Source of the DNA: Prillingera fragicola
Lineage: Eukaryota > Basidiomycota > Tremellomycetes > Trichosporonales > Trichosporonaceae
Reading direction: 5' to 3'
Assembly: GCA_002335605.1 (NCBI GenBank)
Contig: BEDY01000001.1
Coordinates: 2,232,001 to 2,296,000, forward strand
Length of the DNA: 64,000 bases
The position numbers and the translations under genes were made by a program. Shown piece by piece: positions 20,847 through 31,450 of the stretch (its first letter is position 1; each line of letters starts with the position of its first letter). The notes under the pieces are model-generated. The model was not told the DNA's origin. It saw nothing but the letters and a program-made list of their open reading frames with translations, and did not search any database.

Positions 20847-23770
20847 CTACTCAAAGAGGTCCATGTGCCCAGCACTAGGCGGACGAACCGCACGCACACG
20901 GCCCTCGAGGCCAAAGAAGTCGCCCTCGTAGGCAACAAAGCCGAGGTCCACAGCTTGCTCAACACCCATGCCCTTATCGTTGAGACCAAGCAGCTCCTGG
21001 AGGTTGGCCGACACAAGGTCGATCGCGCCCTGCTTGCCAAACACATGCGGGGCGGCCGCAAACGCCCACGCAGCGTCAAAGCGCGTCAGGCGCGCGTCGC
21101 ACTCCTCGACAATGCCGAGACCGACCTTGACGCCGTGAGAAGCAAGGTACGAAGCCAGAGTGTGGTTGGTGAGTGGCGGTCCGGGGAGGATACGCCTAGT
21201 GTCCCAGTCGTAAGGGAAGCTCCGGGCGGGAGAGATGATGACACCGACGTTGGCCTCGGCGAGCTCGTCAGCGATGAGCCAAGCCTCATGGCCGCCGACA
21301 ACGGTGAGCTTGAGCTTGGGCGCGACCTCGTGCTTGAGGCGCACGAGTGAAGCAATGTAGTCTGCCTTGCTGACTGAGACGATGAGGCGGAGATCGCCGG
21401 CCGCGGCCCGCGCAAAGGCGGCGTGCAGCTCGTCGTCGGCTTGGCGTGCGTGCTGGCCTGAGAGGAGGCGGCGGAGGAGTGCAATCTTGGACGAGACGGA
21501 GGAGCCAGACTGGTCCAGGTTGAGATGCAGGGCGGCTGCCGAGTGGATGATGGCGCCTTTCTCGAGCGCGTTCTCGCCAGAAGTAGAGAAAGCATACGAG
21601 AAACCAGAAAAGAGGTTGTTAGAGATGGGCCAGGTGACGCCGGTAGTGACACCGGCAGCGTAAGCCATGAGCTCGTCCTTGCCGCCAAACTGAGCACCGT
21701 CCACGCCGTGAGCGAGGAGGCCGTCCTGGAGGTCGGACAGTGGGTTGGCGGCGTCCATCGCCTTGCCCTCCGACGTGGTAGGCTCCTGGGTAATCTCAAG
21801 GAGACCGACCTTGGAGCCGGTGGTAATGATACCCGGAGCAAGGGAGCCACCCTTCAGGTCAATGAGGTCAAACTCGCCCTCAACGATGGCGCAGTTGGCG
21901 CCAGCGCAGGTGATGGCACCGTCAACCACGACGACCCGGTCGGCAGAGGAGCCCTGGAGCGAGAAGCCGGGGACAAACATCTCACGGACGCCCGAGAACA
22001 CAATGCCTTTGGACTTGCGCTTGGGACGCAGGTCGGGATCACCGCGAGCAGCCACGGCCTCCGCAGCCTCCTTGTCATACTTTCCAGCTGGCGTAATCTT
22101 CTGGGCCTCGGCGGGCTTCTTTACTACGTGAGGATTGATGAGCTGAGGAATGCCATCAATGTAGGTCTGCTTGGGCGTAGCGCCGAGTGTGAGAGGGAAA
22201 GAGTCCCAGACGACAACATCGGCATCATAACCAGGGCGAAGGAAGCCGAGGCGGTGGTCGAGACCAAGCGAGACGGCAGAGTTGGAGATGACTGAGGAGA
22301 GCGCAGGGCCAAACTCGAGACCAAAGGCATGAGCCTGGGCAGCCTCATACATGAGCCAGCGCGAGTCGAGAACGGGGTGGTCTGACTTCATGGAGACACG
22401 GATACCGGCATCGTGGAGAACCTTGGGAGCATAGGGCGAGCCGCGGTACGCCTCAACCTTGTAGCGCGCGTTGTTGGCAAAGATGGCCACCGCGGGAGGG
22501 GTTGGCCCCCAAGTCTTGTTCAAGATCAGGTCGGGGACGAGATAGGCCTCATGCGCGTGGTGGAACGCAGCGATGGGGAACTGGAACTCGTTGGAAACCG
22601 AGACGAGATCGGCAAGGTCGACAGTCTCGTAGCAATGGATGTTGACCTTGACGTTACCACGAATAACGTCGGCGAGGACCTCCCACTCGAGGCTCTCTGG
22701 GAAAGGCTCTTTCTGAGTGGAGGGAGACGAACACCAACGCTCCTGCTTCTCCTTGAGCTGCTTGCCCTCGTTGTAGGCGCGGCGAAAGTCGTACGCGCTG
22801 TCCATGCGAGTGTTGCCGTACACGCGCAGCGGGTTTTCACCGCAGGCGTGCTTGATGTGGCGCCAGGCGCGGGTACGCACCCACTTGCCGTCACCACGGT
22901 CCTCGATCTGGAAAGGTGGGTCGACCTGCATGCTCTGGGGAGTGTTCTCCCTGGTCCAGCGGGGTTTGAAGGTGAACGCCTGACCACCAATGTTGCCGGC
23001 CGAGCCCGGGAGGACCAGCATGGTGGTCACACCACCAGCGATAGAGGTGTTGAAGGCACTAGACTGTTAGCCATGCAAACGCTAAAGGGTACTCACGCAT
23101 CGTGGGTGTTGAAGCCGTCAAGCGAGCGCAGCCAAGGCTGAACCGGCATCTTCCACGAGTTGGTCGAATCGGAGCCGCGCAGCGCGGGTGAGGGGTCCAC
23201 AGCCAAGTGAGAGTGCATGTCAACAATACCAGGGGTGACCCAAGCGCCGTGGAGATCGACTTCCTCGACCTTGTCCTTCTTGCCCTTGGCAGCCTCCAAC
23301 ATCTCGTCCATGTCCTTCTTGCTGCCGATCTTTCTGATAACGCCGCCCTCGAGCCAGACGTCGGTGTTGTAGAGCACCTCGTCGCCGTGTTTCTCACCAG
23401 TCCAGACAGTTCCATTCTTGAGCCACACGGGTCCGGTACCTTCGACGTAGCGATCAGACTGCTTACGGCTGGCGGTGGCATGCTTGGGGTTGGGAGGCGA
23501 GCGATGAATGATCTCGCACTGCTTCATACCCTCATGCACGAACGGTGGGAGGGGAGCCGGCGCAGGCGAGGGGAAGGGGAAGCCGCTGTTAATGTAGACA
23601 TAACCAAAGGCCAGAAGCGACAGCAGAGGAAGCAGGTGGCTGTAGGCGTTGCGACGACGCGCATGCTTTCCATTCGAGTCGTCCTCGACGTAGAGAACCT
23701 CGTCATTGATAGGAGCCTTTTCGACGTCCGCGTGGGAGCGACGAGGGACTAGGCGAGCCTGGATTCCCAT
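20847..23770 (-). CDS. Membrane-anchored tandem amidohydrolase-family protein
   Basis: Metal-dependent hydrolase of the amidohydrolase superfamily (imidazolonepropionase-like). Two exons, 23097-23770 and 20847-23058 (961 residues). One membrane anchor lies at about residues 42-60. The first half is complete: VTPGIVDMHSHLAVD near 187 gives the HxH pair, further ligands fit HCYET, FHHAHEAYL and the late SDHPVL aspartate, and it closes with a typical GYDADVVVWDSFPLTLG ending. The second half (from about residue 600) repeats the layout, GGSLAPGIITTGSKVGLLE matching the HxH strand and YAAGVTTGVTWP matching IAGGVTTMLVLP, but the histidines are gone. It therefore looks like an active domain fused to a degenerate copy. 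The substrate is unknown. It is transcribed away from EMC4 through a motif-rich promoter. Confidence 0.85.
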
Positions 23771-24103
23771 AGCTGCTAGACTGGGCGATAGAGTGAGTAA
23801 AGTAGGGAGGTGGGGAGTGTGACAAGACCAGAGTTATAAGGATATGGGCAGTGAGGATGCACATGGAGCACTGTCGGGCTCACCCGTAGCGCGTCGCCGA
23901 TTAGCAGGCACGCAATGACATGTGACCATGACGTCGGGTTCCTAATGGCCGATTAGGGTTGCCGAGTTACGTAACCTGGGTGATTAGAATCTGTTGAAGA
24001 GGTCATTAGGCCTTCTTTTCTAATGCTACGATTAGGAACACCTGATTGTATTGGTCTCGTCACCAATCTCACTGTCGCCATCACCCACCACTCACCATTC
24101 ACA
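23771..24103. promoter_or_regulatory. Divergent promoter with ATTAG clusters and a bZIP-type palindrome
   Basis: The 333-bp region between the amidohydrolase (minus) and EMC4 (plus). Six further ATTAG or CTAAT pentamers plus one at the left edge occur within 136 bp: 23900, 23942, 23952, 23983, 24005, 24020 and 24031. Between them lies the perfect palindrome GTTACGTAAC (23966-23975), whose core TTACGTAA matches Yap/C/EBP-type bZIP sites. ATTA cores suit homeodomain proteins. Which of the two genes is controlled cannot be told. Confidence 0.5.
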
Positions 24104-24978
24104 ATGCACATCGACCTTACAACCCCACCACCAGCAAAGTAAGCACCAGCTCTTGGAGTAGCTGCTGACCAGCAGAAACATTCAGAACCCACCAGGATTC
24201 GCACCGCCGGCATACGCCAAGGATCTCAAGGTGCGTTCCAGCTCACACCTCGCCGAGGCGGCTCATGTATCGCTGGCAAACTGACAGCCACAGTCGGCGA
24301 GCCGTTCAGAGGTGTGGAAGAGGGATCAGAACCAGAATGAGCTCAAGCTCAAGCGAGCATGGGAGATGGCCTTTGCGTGAGTTGACGTCGGTTGTCGGAG
24401 CTTCGATAGAGGTGCAACAAGACGCGCGCCTGCTCGACTTGCATCTATGCCCAATGACATGACAGCTTGGAAGCTGCACACGCTTAGGCTGTTTACTGAC
24501 TATTACAGACCCGCAAAGTCCCTTCCCATGCAGGGTATCATGCTCTACTTTTCTGGCTCGGGTGTCCAGATCTTCTCCCTCGGCATGATCTTCATGCTCA
24601 TCACCGGTCCATTGGGCCAGATTGCCAACATTTTCCGCTGTAGGTGGCCAGCTCTCTAACGACGCCATGCTATACTAATATCGTAGCGTTTGAGCCCTTC
24701 CGGACCTCCAAGATGGACGGTCAGCTCACCTACATCCTCCTCATCCCGCCCATGATTGTCTTTACCCTCTGCCAGTGTGCTGTGTGAGTGTTCGCTTGCC
24801 TTAATTGCTCGGCCTATTGCCTTAATTGCTCGTGCTAATGAACAGCTTTGCTCTCGGCCTGTACAAGTGCTGGACCATGGGTATTCTCCCCTCGGGCCCG
24901 GCCGACTGGCTCCAATTCGAGACACGCGGCGCCTCCCCCGAGTGGAGTGACGCGAGTGCAGCCGCGATGCAGCTCTAA
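24104..24978 (+). CDS. EMC4: ER membrane protein complex subunit 4
   Basis: Subunit of the EMC insertase that places tail-anchored and multipass proteins in the ER membrane. Six exons: 24104-24138, 24173-24230, 24294-24376, 24509-24639, 24687-24783, 24846-24978 (178 residues), each junction in phase. Recognised by KLKRAWEMAFAPAKSLPM, the hydrophobic stretch FSGSGVQIFSLGMIFMLI, and the near-invariant C-terminal LGLYKCWTMGILPSGPADWL. The family usually has about 180 residues, so it is complete. The acceptor at 24172 rather than 24175 was chosen because only it leads into the conserved frame. Confidence 0.93.
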
Positions 24979-25103
24979 AGCATACGATGGCAGACCCTAG
25001 GGAGGAGTAGATGACAGTCAAAAATGTCAGTCAAGGACAGGGAGGGTAGACTAGGCGCGCGCGCCGTGTACATGCATAACATAAATCTAGCCCTAGTTGT
25101 CGA

Positions 25104-27012
25104 CTAGCTCAGCTCGTCCAACGGTCCGCTGAATGGGTCGCGTGGTGCTGCCGCAGGTCTTGAAGAAGGGAACAGGGGCGGATGCACTACCCTTGGCGGT
25201 GCTCGTGCTGGTGCGGCTGCGTCGTCACTCGAGACAGTAGACGCCGTCGACGGCGAGTCATCCACCGACGTAGTCACCGACGTATCCAGACTGGGCCCCA
25301 TGCTCTCCTCGGCCTCGACCTCGACCTTTTCCTCGACTTCACTCGGCGTCTCGACCCCCCTCTCACTCCTCGCCGGCGGCAGATCCACCCGCTCATAGAA
25401 CAACATGCTGACCTCCTTTCGCACGCCCGCCAAGTCCTGCGGGCCGATCTCACGCACGTCCGCGTCGGAAGCCCACAGCCAGCCCATACCAGGCATAATG
25501 TGCTGGGGCTTGGCACGGAGGGCAACAAAGTGTCCCGAGTTCACCGAGTAGCCGTAGTGCAGCACGGCGCTTTTCAGCTTGTAGAGCGCACGTGGGTGGT
25601 CGCCGCTCGGCGCCTCCCCGCCTGCAGCTGCAGAGAGCGCGCCTCCCATGGAGGATGGGAGCTTGGACTCCCACACCCCGCGGGCCATGTAGGCTCCCAG
25701 GTCGAGAAAGGTGGGGAACTCGACCGCGGGGTCCATTTTACGCATCGTTCCGTAGTCTGTCCTCAAGAAGTGAATGCGGAGTGTGCGGGGGGCACGCGCG
25801 ATGGCGGCCTCGCGGACACAGGGGGTGCGGATTGTTTCCCACTTGATCTGAGAGCTCTCGTCAATGGAGGGGACGCCAGCTTCGACCATGCGTTTCAACG
25901 AGTTTGCGTGTCGTGTTGCAGCGAGCCGTTTCTTCTTTCCCGCAGCAGTCTCCACTGGCCCCGACGCCGCGGGCGTCTTCTTCTTAGTCGACAGTGTGGT
26001 CAGGTTGGCCAGCTCCGGGGACTGAGCCAGGCCACCTTCGACAACCTTCTTGGCTGCGAGCGCCTTGGCCTCGTACTTGTCCGCTGTTGCGCGGGCCGTA
26101 CACATGTCGCAGGTCACGCCGTCGAGCTGTTCGGTTGCAAGGTAGTTGGCAATGCACTGGTCGAGGGTAATGTAGCCCTGCAGCAGTTAGTACGGTGGCA
26201 ACGACGCTGTGACTCACCGATCGCGGTACTGGCAGCTCGAGTCCGTTTGAACTCTCCATCCTCACGACATCACTCCATCCGCACTTCCGGCACACCTTCC
26301 TCCTCGCCACAAGCAGCTCCCACGGCTGCGCGAGCGCGGCCTCGGGGCGCGCCATTGGCGCTCGTGTGGCCGGCGTAAGCGGCGGCGTCGCCTCTCCCTT
26401 CTCCTTCATCTTTCCACCACGCAGCCTGTGCAGCGCAACAGCGAGCTCGGCCGCCTGTCCAAGACCACGGGTCCGCGCAATCTCCTTGGCGACCTTGTCG
26501 GCTTCCTGGGAGACGACGTCGGCCAACAACACAAACAGCTCGTGTGCGTCCTGCTGCTCCCGGCCGCCCAGCAATGAGCGGACGCTGGGAAGCGCCGTCA
26601 AGGAAGCGACGAGGATGTGTGGCCGTAATGCTGGTGGACGGGTTGCGTGGCCCGTGTTGAGGGCTGTGAGCGTGCCGAGCAGTGCATCGGTGACGGGCGT
26701 CGGCATGTCGACTTTGAGGGCAAGCGATGAAATCTTTGCCAGGTGCTGCGTCAGTGTCGGCAAGGATGCGAATGCCTGTAGGACCGAGTTCATGTAGCAC
26801 AGCACGCCGCTGAGATTGACCATGCCCGGATACTTGTCGCCTGGGGTGTATGGCTGCGGCGCTGGTGCAAGTGCCGCGGGGGCCAGGTCGGCGAGGCTGC
26901 TAAAGAGCCCCATTGCGCGTGCGCGGAAAGCGAGGAAGATGGCGACGAGGGGGAGGAGTAAGGGGGAGAGTAGAGCCAGCAGCGTGCGCAAGGGTTCACC
27001 TATTAACGGCAT
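25104..27012 (-). CDS. Membrane-anchored ubiquitin C-terminal hydrolase (UBP1/USP30-like)
   Basis: USP-family cysteine protease that removes ubiquitin from proteins. Exons 26218-27012 and 25104-26177 (622 residues). The N terminus has one membrane helix (about 10-29), as in yeast Ubp1 and mitochondrial USP30. The Cys box is NLSGVLCYMNSVLQAF (Cys72) and the QQDAHELF helix follows. A zinc-ribbon-type CRKCG and a second CDMC pair sit in the fingers region. The His box is YGYSVNSGHFVALR, and the third residue is likely Asp/Asn in WLWASDADV. The C-terminal 110 residues are acidic and low-complexity. The start at 27012 is the first ATG in frame; another ATG a few bases upstream in another frame runs into a stop unless spliced, so the extreme N terminus is provisional. 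Confidence 0.88.
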
Positions 27013-27185
27013 TGGCGGTCGTCATCGCCGGGCCGCTGTCGGGCTGTATTGCTGATAAAGAGTAGTGGTGAGAATGCAAGAACAAGTGGGTAGTTAGTGG
27101 GTGGATGACGGGGTGACAATGACAGCTCGATGGGCCAAATTGTTTTCGCCGCGTCATCATCCATTGGCCACTTGCACTGTATACC
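27013..27185. promoter_or_regulatory. Compact bidirectional promoter, USP and MZT1
   Basis: Only 173 bp separate the divergent start codons of the ubiquitin protease and MZT1, so regulatory sequence must be shared. No TATA element or recognisable factor site was seen. Confidence 0.5.
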
Positions 27186-27489
27186 ATGCCAGACGACAGA
27201 CTGCAGAACGCGCGCGAGACTATCGACAGTGAGTGATCCCCGGCTGTACATGGCTGATAACAGCACTGCACGACTTGTCGCAGCTCTTGCAGACTGGTAT
27301 GCAGCCTCTCTGAGTCATTGGACGCGACTGACATGGACGCGCAGGGCTCGATAAACAAACGCTCTCGGTGTGCATCGGCATGATTGAGCAGGGTGCCAAC
27401 CCGGATACACTTGCAGTGAGCATTTGCTTGATCAACCCAGCTGATGACAGGCTGTTATCAAGGAGTTGCGCAAGGAGAAGGACTTGTAA
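27186..27489 (+). CDS. MZT1: Mitotic-spindle organizing protein 1 (MOZART1)
   Basis: Small adaptor that binds the N termini of gamma-tubulin complex proteins and targets or activates the gamma-tubulin ring complex at spindle pole bodies. Four exons: 27186-27228, 27264-27296, 27345-27415, 27451-27489 (61 residues). Joined protein carries the family core LLQTGLDKQTLSVCIGMIEQ followed by GANPDTLAAVIKELRKE, and the length matches MZT1 orthologues. No single exon exceeds 24 codons, so the gene is invisible to ORF scanning, but all four junctions are in phase with standard donor and acceptor sites. It converges on the next minus-strand gene, 122 bp away. Confidence 0.93.
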
Positions 27490-27611
27490 GGGAACGACAA
27501 ACACCAATCACCACCCAGGGTGACCACTTCCCCACCCTACATTCACCCATTCTTTGCTGAGATAACGATCGCCGCACGCTACATTGTACCATCTGCATAT
27601 TGTCTGTATAA

Positions 27612-28708
27612 CTAGTCGCGGTGCTTGGGTCCACCCACAGCAAGCGTGAGCGTGGATGGGAGCGCAGTCTCGCCCACGGAGAAGAGCAGCATGACGCCGC
27701 CCACAACAGCGAGGAGCATGAACACGCTCGAGCCGACGATGACGGCCAGGGGCGCGGACACATCAATGCGGGTCTCGGTAGAGTTGCCCTTCTTAGCAGC
27801 AGCGACCACAGGCGGAAGGTCAAAGGCGCGCTTGTAGTGCGTAAATACTTTCTGTGACTCAAACTCGGGCACAAGAATGACGATAAGGGGAGGCGAGTCG
27901 GGCTGGGTCATTGACGCCAGACCGGCCTTGAGGCCCTTGGTCGCGGTGCCGCGGAGAGCAACATCGTCGTCAGCGACACCGAGACGGATAGCAACGGCAT
28001 CCCATGCTCCGTTGGCCGAGGTCCAGAGCGAGTCGGCGAGGGCGATGAGCGAGGCGAGCTCTTTGGAGAGCAGCTGGCCGGCGCCTACAACGTTAGCGGA
28101 GAGGTGCCATAAGTACTCACGAGAAGTGGCCATGTCCAGAGTGTCGAGGAGGCTCTTGACGAGGGGAAGCTCCTCGACACGCTCGAGAGCCTCGCGAGCC
28201 GAGTCAAAGTAGGGCTGGAGGACGTCGGTGTTGTCCTCAAGGTAGAATGCGGGCTCCTGGAACGACGAGGGGAGAACCTCTGTGGGATGTTAGTGTTTAT
28301 TCTCAACTATACAGCCTGTAGCTCGTCAAGACCAAGGCCAAAGTGGCGTCGGCCTTGCTTCGATGTACTCACCCTGCGCAGTAGCAGCCTCGACGAGCAC
28401 GACACGGGGCCGCTTGCCGCCGTCCCAAAGACTCAGGAGATGTGCCCACATGCCCTCCTGGGGAGGAGTGTTGTGCTCGCTAATGTCAATACCGAGGTGG
28501 TGCTTCAGAACGGCATCGGCCTGCTCTCCCGAGAGGGTGGGAGCGGCCTGGCTACCGGCGTTGGGAGGTGTGGGGAAGAGGAAGACCTGGGCGTGTCCGC
28601 TCGACGACGCTGCGGCCGCGAGCGGGGCGAGGGTGGCCGCGAGGAGAGTGAGGGGCTGCAGCAACCCTGAAATGTTAGCTAGAGCTAGGTAGATCGGCAC
28701 TCACTCAT
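27612..28708 (-). CDS. Signal-peptide/single-TM secretory membrane protein, function unknown
   Basis: Four exons: 28705-28708 (only four coding bases, ATGA), 28373-28666, 28121-28279, 27612-28084 (309 residues). Splicing the 4-nt exon to exon 2 creates an excellent signal peptide (MRLLQPLTLLAATLAPLAAA), which supports this unusual model. The lumenal part contains QVFLFPTPP and VVLVEAATAQ and has no Cys-rich or catalytic signature I recognise. One membrane helix (VIVGSSVFMLLAVVGGVMLL) lies near the C terminus, with a short cytosolic tail ending KHRD. The architecture resembles V-ATPase accessory subunit S1/Big1-type proteins, but sequence support for that is weak. Confidence 0.75.
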
Positions 28709-29094
28709 TGCTGTAGTTGGTCTATGGTTGATGTAGATGGAGGCAGTGGGTCGTCGATGATGGTGACGACAGGCCTCGGGCAGTCACACGTTGTTCGTAG
28801 TCTCAGGGCCACTTCCATTAGAACTGATTGCTTCCGCTAATGTCTTCATTTGAACTCGCAGAGGTATTAGCGGGAGTATAGGGCGGTGCTAGATGCCGAG
28901 TTGGGTGGCCGGTGGCGAGTGTCATACAGACTGTCTCGTTCGGCCTGTTGGCTCTGTTTACATGTTCATGTCCCCAGCTTTGAATCTTCCTTCCTGGCGA
29001 CGACTCTTTACGCAAGGTTATGGAAGACCTATCGCCACTCAATACCACTAGCTCACTGGTACACGGCTAACCGCCTGGGACATCCAGCTGCCCA
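28709..29094. promoter_or_regulatory. Divergent promoter with ATTAG motifs
   Basis: Lies between the membrane-protein gene (minus) and the FAD monooxygenase (plus). Three ATTAG/CTAAT pentamers occur at 28817, 28837 and 28866. The last begins a 15-bp element, ATTAGCGGGAGTATA (28866-28880), that matches 13 of 15 bases of an element in the ASADH/DUF1275 promoter at 35145-35159. Confidence 0.4.
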
Positions 29095-30453
29095 ATGTCC
29101 CCACAACAGCGCACAGTCGCCATCCTCGGCGCAGCCATAGGCGGCCCAACTCTTGCGCTACACCTACTCACTCACCCAATACTCAAACGCCATTTCAGAC
29201 CAGTGCTGTACGATGCTGGGCCTCCGCCATCCTCACGCGCAACAGGTTCACCCACAAGCTCCAGAGTCACACCAGAACAGCGCGTGAGTGCTGGCGCGAC
29301 TGTCGGATTGTACGGCAACGGTCTCCACCCGCTCTTCAACCTCGGTCTGCGAGAGGAGATTCTGAAAAGAGGGTTTGAGTACCGCTCAGTTTCAGTGTGG
29401 GAACCCTCACGCCGCGGCCTCAAGCAATTAGGAAAGGCCGACACGAGCTTTTACTCGCCTTCCCTCGACTGCGGCGTCGTTTTCTTTGAACGGAAAGAGC
29501 TGCAGGTCCTCCTGGTTGACGAGGTAGTCAAGCACGGCGGTGCTGTGCACTGGAACACTCGCGCAAAGGACTTCAGCACCACGGACGGCCAAACGAGCAT
29601 AACCTTACAGGATGGATCGACCTACACGCCCGACCTCCTCGTCGGTGCCGACGGCGGCTACTCTGGGGTCCGCCGCCACATCCTCGAGCAGCGCTACCCC
29701 TCCATTGCAGAGGTCGAGAGCCGCTGGCTACCGAAAGATAGCGGCCTGACAGGCATATACGGCATTAGCGCGGCGCCCCCAAAGTCTGACGCGCCGTTTG
29801 CCGACAGTCACGTCGTCTGGCTGGACCGAGGGTTTCTCGCCACAGGTCCGTGTCCTAACGGCATGACCCGCTGGGAGATGGGTGTTTCCACCAAATCGGA
29901 CGCGGAGCTCGCGAGCGCCCCACAACCTACAGAGGACTGGGCGTGCAACATCATTCCGTCCCGCCGGTTCAGCTCCGCAGCCACCGCCTCTTTGCTTCGA
30001 CCCTACCTGTCGACCCCGCACCCATACGCTGGCACATTTGGCGACCTCCTCACGACAGCAGACCGGATTATCGCTACCTCGTTACGGCAGCGTGTGTGGA
30101 CTGCCGAGGAGATCCAGATCGGCAACGTCGTCTGCATTGGCGATGCCGCAAGGCTCATGCTCCCGACCTCTGGGCAGGGTACAGGCTTCGCGGTCGAGGA
30201 CGCAACAGTGTTAGCGTCTCACCTCCTTCGATCTGTGTTGGATGCAACGGATCAGCGCTCCGCCCTGGAGGGCTATGCGCGCGAGAGGGTGCCGAGAGGA
30301 AGGAAGATGGCGGCCATTGCGACCTTTGCAGCTCATTGGAGCGTCGGCGCGACACCCTTCTGGCGTTTTGTGCGTCGGTGGGGATCAAAGTGGCAGCCTA
30401 CGAGCCAAGACGTGTGGCCGTTCCATGATCGTGTGGAGGTCGAGAGAGTGTAA
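29095..30453 (+). CDS. FAD-dependent monooxygenase
   Basis: Single-exon gene (452 residues) of the group A flavoprotein hydroxylases (PHBH/salicylate hydroxylase-like), which use NAD(P)H and O2 to hydroxylate small, often aromatic, substrates. Visible: N-terminal dinucleotide fold VAILGAAIGGPTLALHL, where the usual GxGxxG reads GAAIGG; the FERKELQVLL segment after the first domain; GADGGYSGVRRH; and the second FAD motif CIGDAARLMLPTSGQGTGF with the following EDA. No membrane segment or signal peptide. The lack of introns is notable among intron-rich neighbours. The next gene starts only 78 bp downstream. Substrate unknown. Confidence 0.87.
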   Translation: MSPQQRTVAILGAAIGGPTLALHLLTHPILKRHFRPVLYDAGPPPSSRATGSPTSSRVTPEQRVSAGATVGLYGNGLHPLFNLGLREEILKRGFEYRSVSVWEPSRRGLKQLGKADTSFYSPSLDCGVVFFERKELQVLLVDEVVKHGGAVHWNTRAKDFSTTDGQTSITLQDGSTYTPDLLVGADGGYSGVRRHILEQRYPSIAEVESRWLPKDSGLTGIYGISAAPPKSDAPFADSHVVWLDRGFLATGPCPNGMTRWEMGVSTKSDAELASAPQPTEDWACNIIPSRRFSSAATASLLRPYLSTPHPYAGTFGDLLTTADRIIATSLRQRVWTAEEIQIGNVVCIGDAARLMLPTSGQGTGFAVEDATVLASHLLRSVLDATDQRSALEGYARERVPRGRKMAAIATFAAHWSVGATPFWRFVRRWGSKWQPTSQDVWPFHDRVEVERV

Positions 30454-30531
30454 GCAATGTGGCCCCAAAGAAGTGATATTAGCCGGTCATTTGCGACACT
30501 AAAAGTTGGCGTAGAATAACAACAACCAGTG

Positions 30532-31450
30532 ATGACCTGGTTGCAACCACCCACTACCCCATTTCTTGCCATGCAACCACCGCTTCAGCTGCGCATCGAA
30601 ATGTCAGACCTTTTAGACACGCCACGGTCGATCTTGACACCGTTTTCGGCTGGGCATTCAGTTTGGTCGATGCTCGTGCCTCCGTCTGCTCTGCTTGAAA
30701 GTCCAATAACGGGCAAGGATCTGGCCATCAAAACGCATAACCCCACCGAATTGCCAAAGCTCCTACCTTTCGACCCCGACATGTACGCTCTCTCGCTGAA
30801 AGTGATTTGCAAGCTGGTTACGTCGGAGCTGTACGATGTGTTCGCTGCCGAGGCCACGTTCCCGGGCTCGACCACACCACGGCGGGTCGTCTTCAAGGCC
30901 TGTGACCCCAACGCGCCAGACATGATTCACAGTAGGGATCAGGCGGTGCAATCGATCAAACACGAAGCGGAAGTGTACATTCGATATCTCGGCCAGCTGC
31001 AAGGGTCAACCGTGCCGCGTTTCTACGGCCTGTGGCACGGGGTGTATACCTTCTGTGGATCCGAGAATGAAATATACGTCATGGTGCTCGAGGATACTGG
31101 GCCGACTGTCGCGAAGTTGCCTGGTGTGGCTGATCAGGCGGGGGGATCGGCGCCTGCCTTCCAGTGAGATCTTGCATGGGGTGCCTCGAGTGTTCACGGC
31201 TAACACGCCCAGCAAGCGCATCCGAGAGGCCTACGCCCACCTGCACGCAGCCGGCGTAGTGCACAGGATACGCAGCCTGTGGAACGTTGGAACTCGGAAT
31301 CCGGACGCGCGCGACGATGACGAGTCTGAACCCTTGGCACTCTTGGATTTCCATCTGGCCTGTTGCAGAGGCGACGAGACGTTTGAGAAGAGGAGACAAG
31401 ACGAGGTGGATTGGTTGGAGTGCGCGTTTCCAGTTCTGCGGCGGCCATGA
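30532..31450 (+). CDS. Protein-kinase-like protein, probable pseudokinase
   Basis: Two exons, 30532-31163 and 31213-31450 (289 residues), joined across a 49-nt intron with a GGCTAAC branch site. The layout is that of small fungal kinase-like proteins: RRVVFKACDP supplies the ATP-site lysine, KHEAEVYIRYL the helix-C glutamate, and EIYVMVLEDTGPTV the hinge. The catalytic loop reads LHAAGVVHRIRSLWN: aligned to HRDxxxxN, the catalytic Asp is Ile with spacing kept. The metal-binding motif is LLDFHLA, so its Asp is retained. Both remaining halves are open and coding-like, so this is read as a pseudokinase rather than a broken gene. The start could also be 30571 or 30601. Confidence 0.62.
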
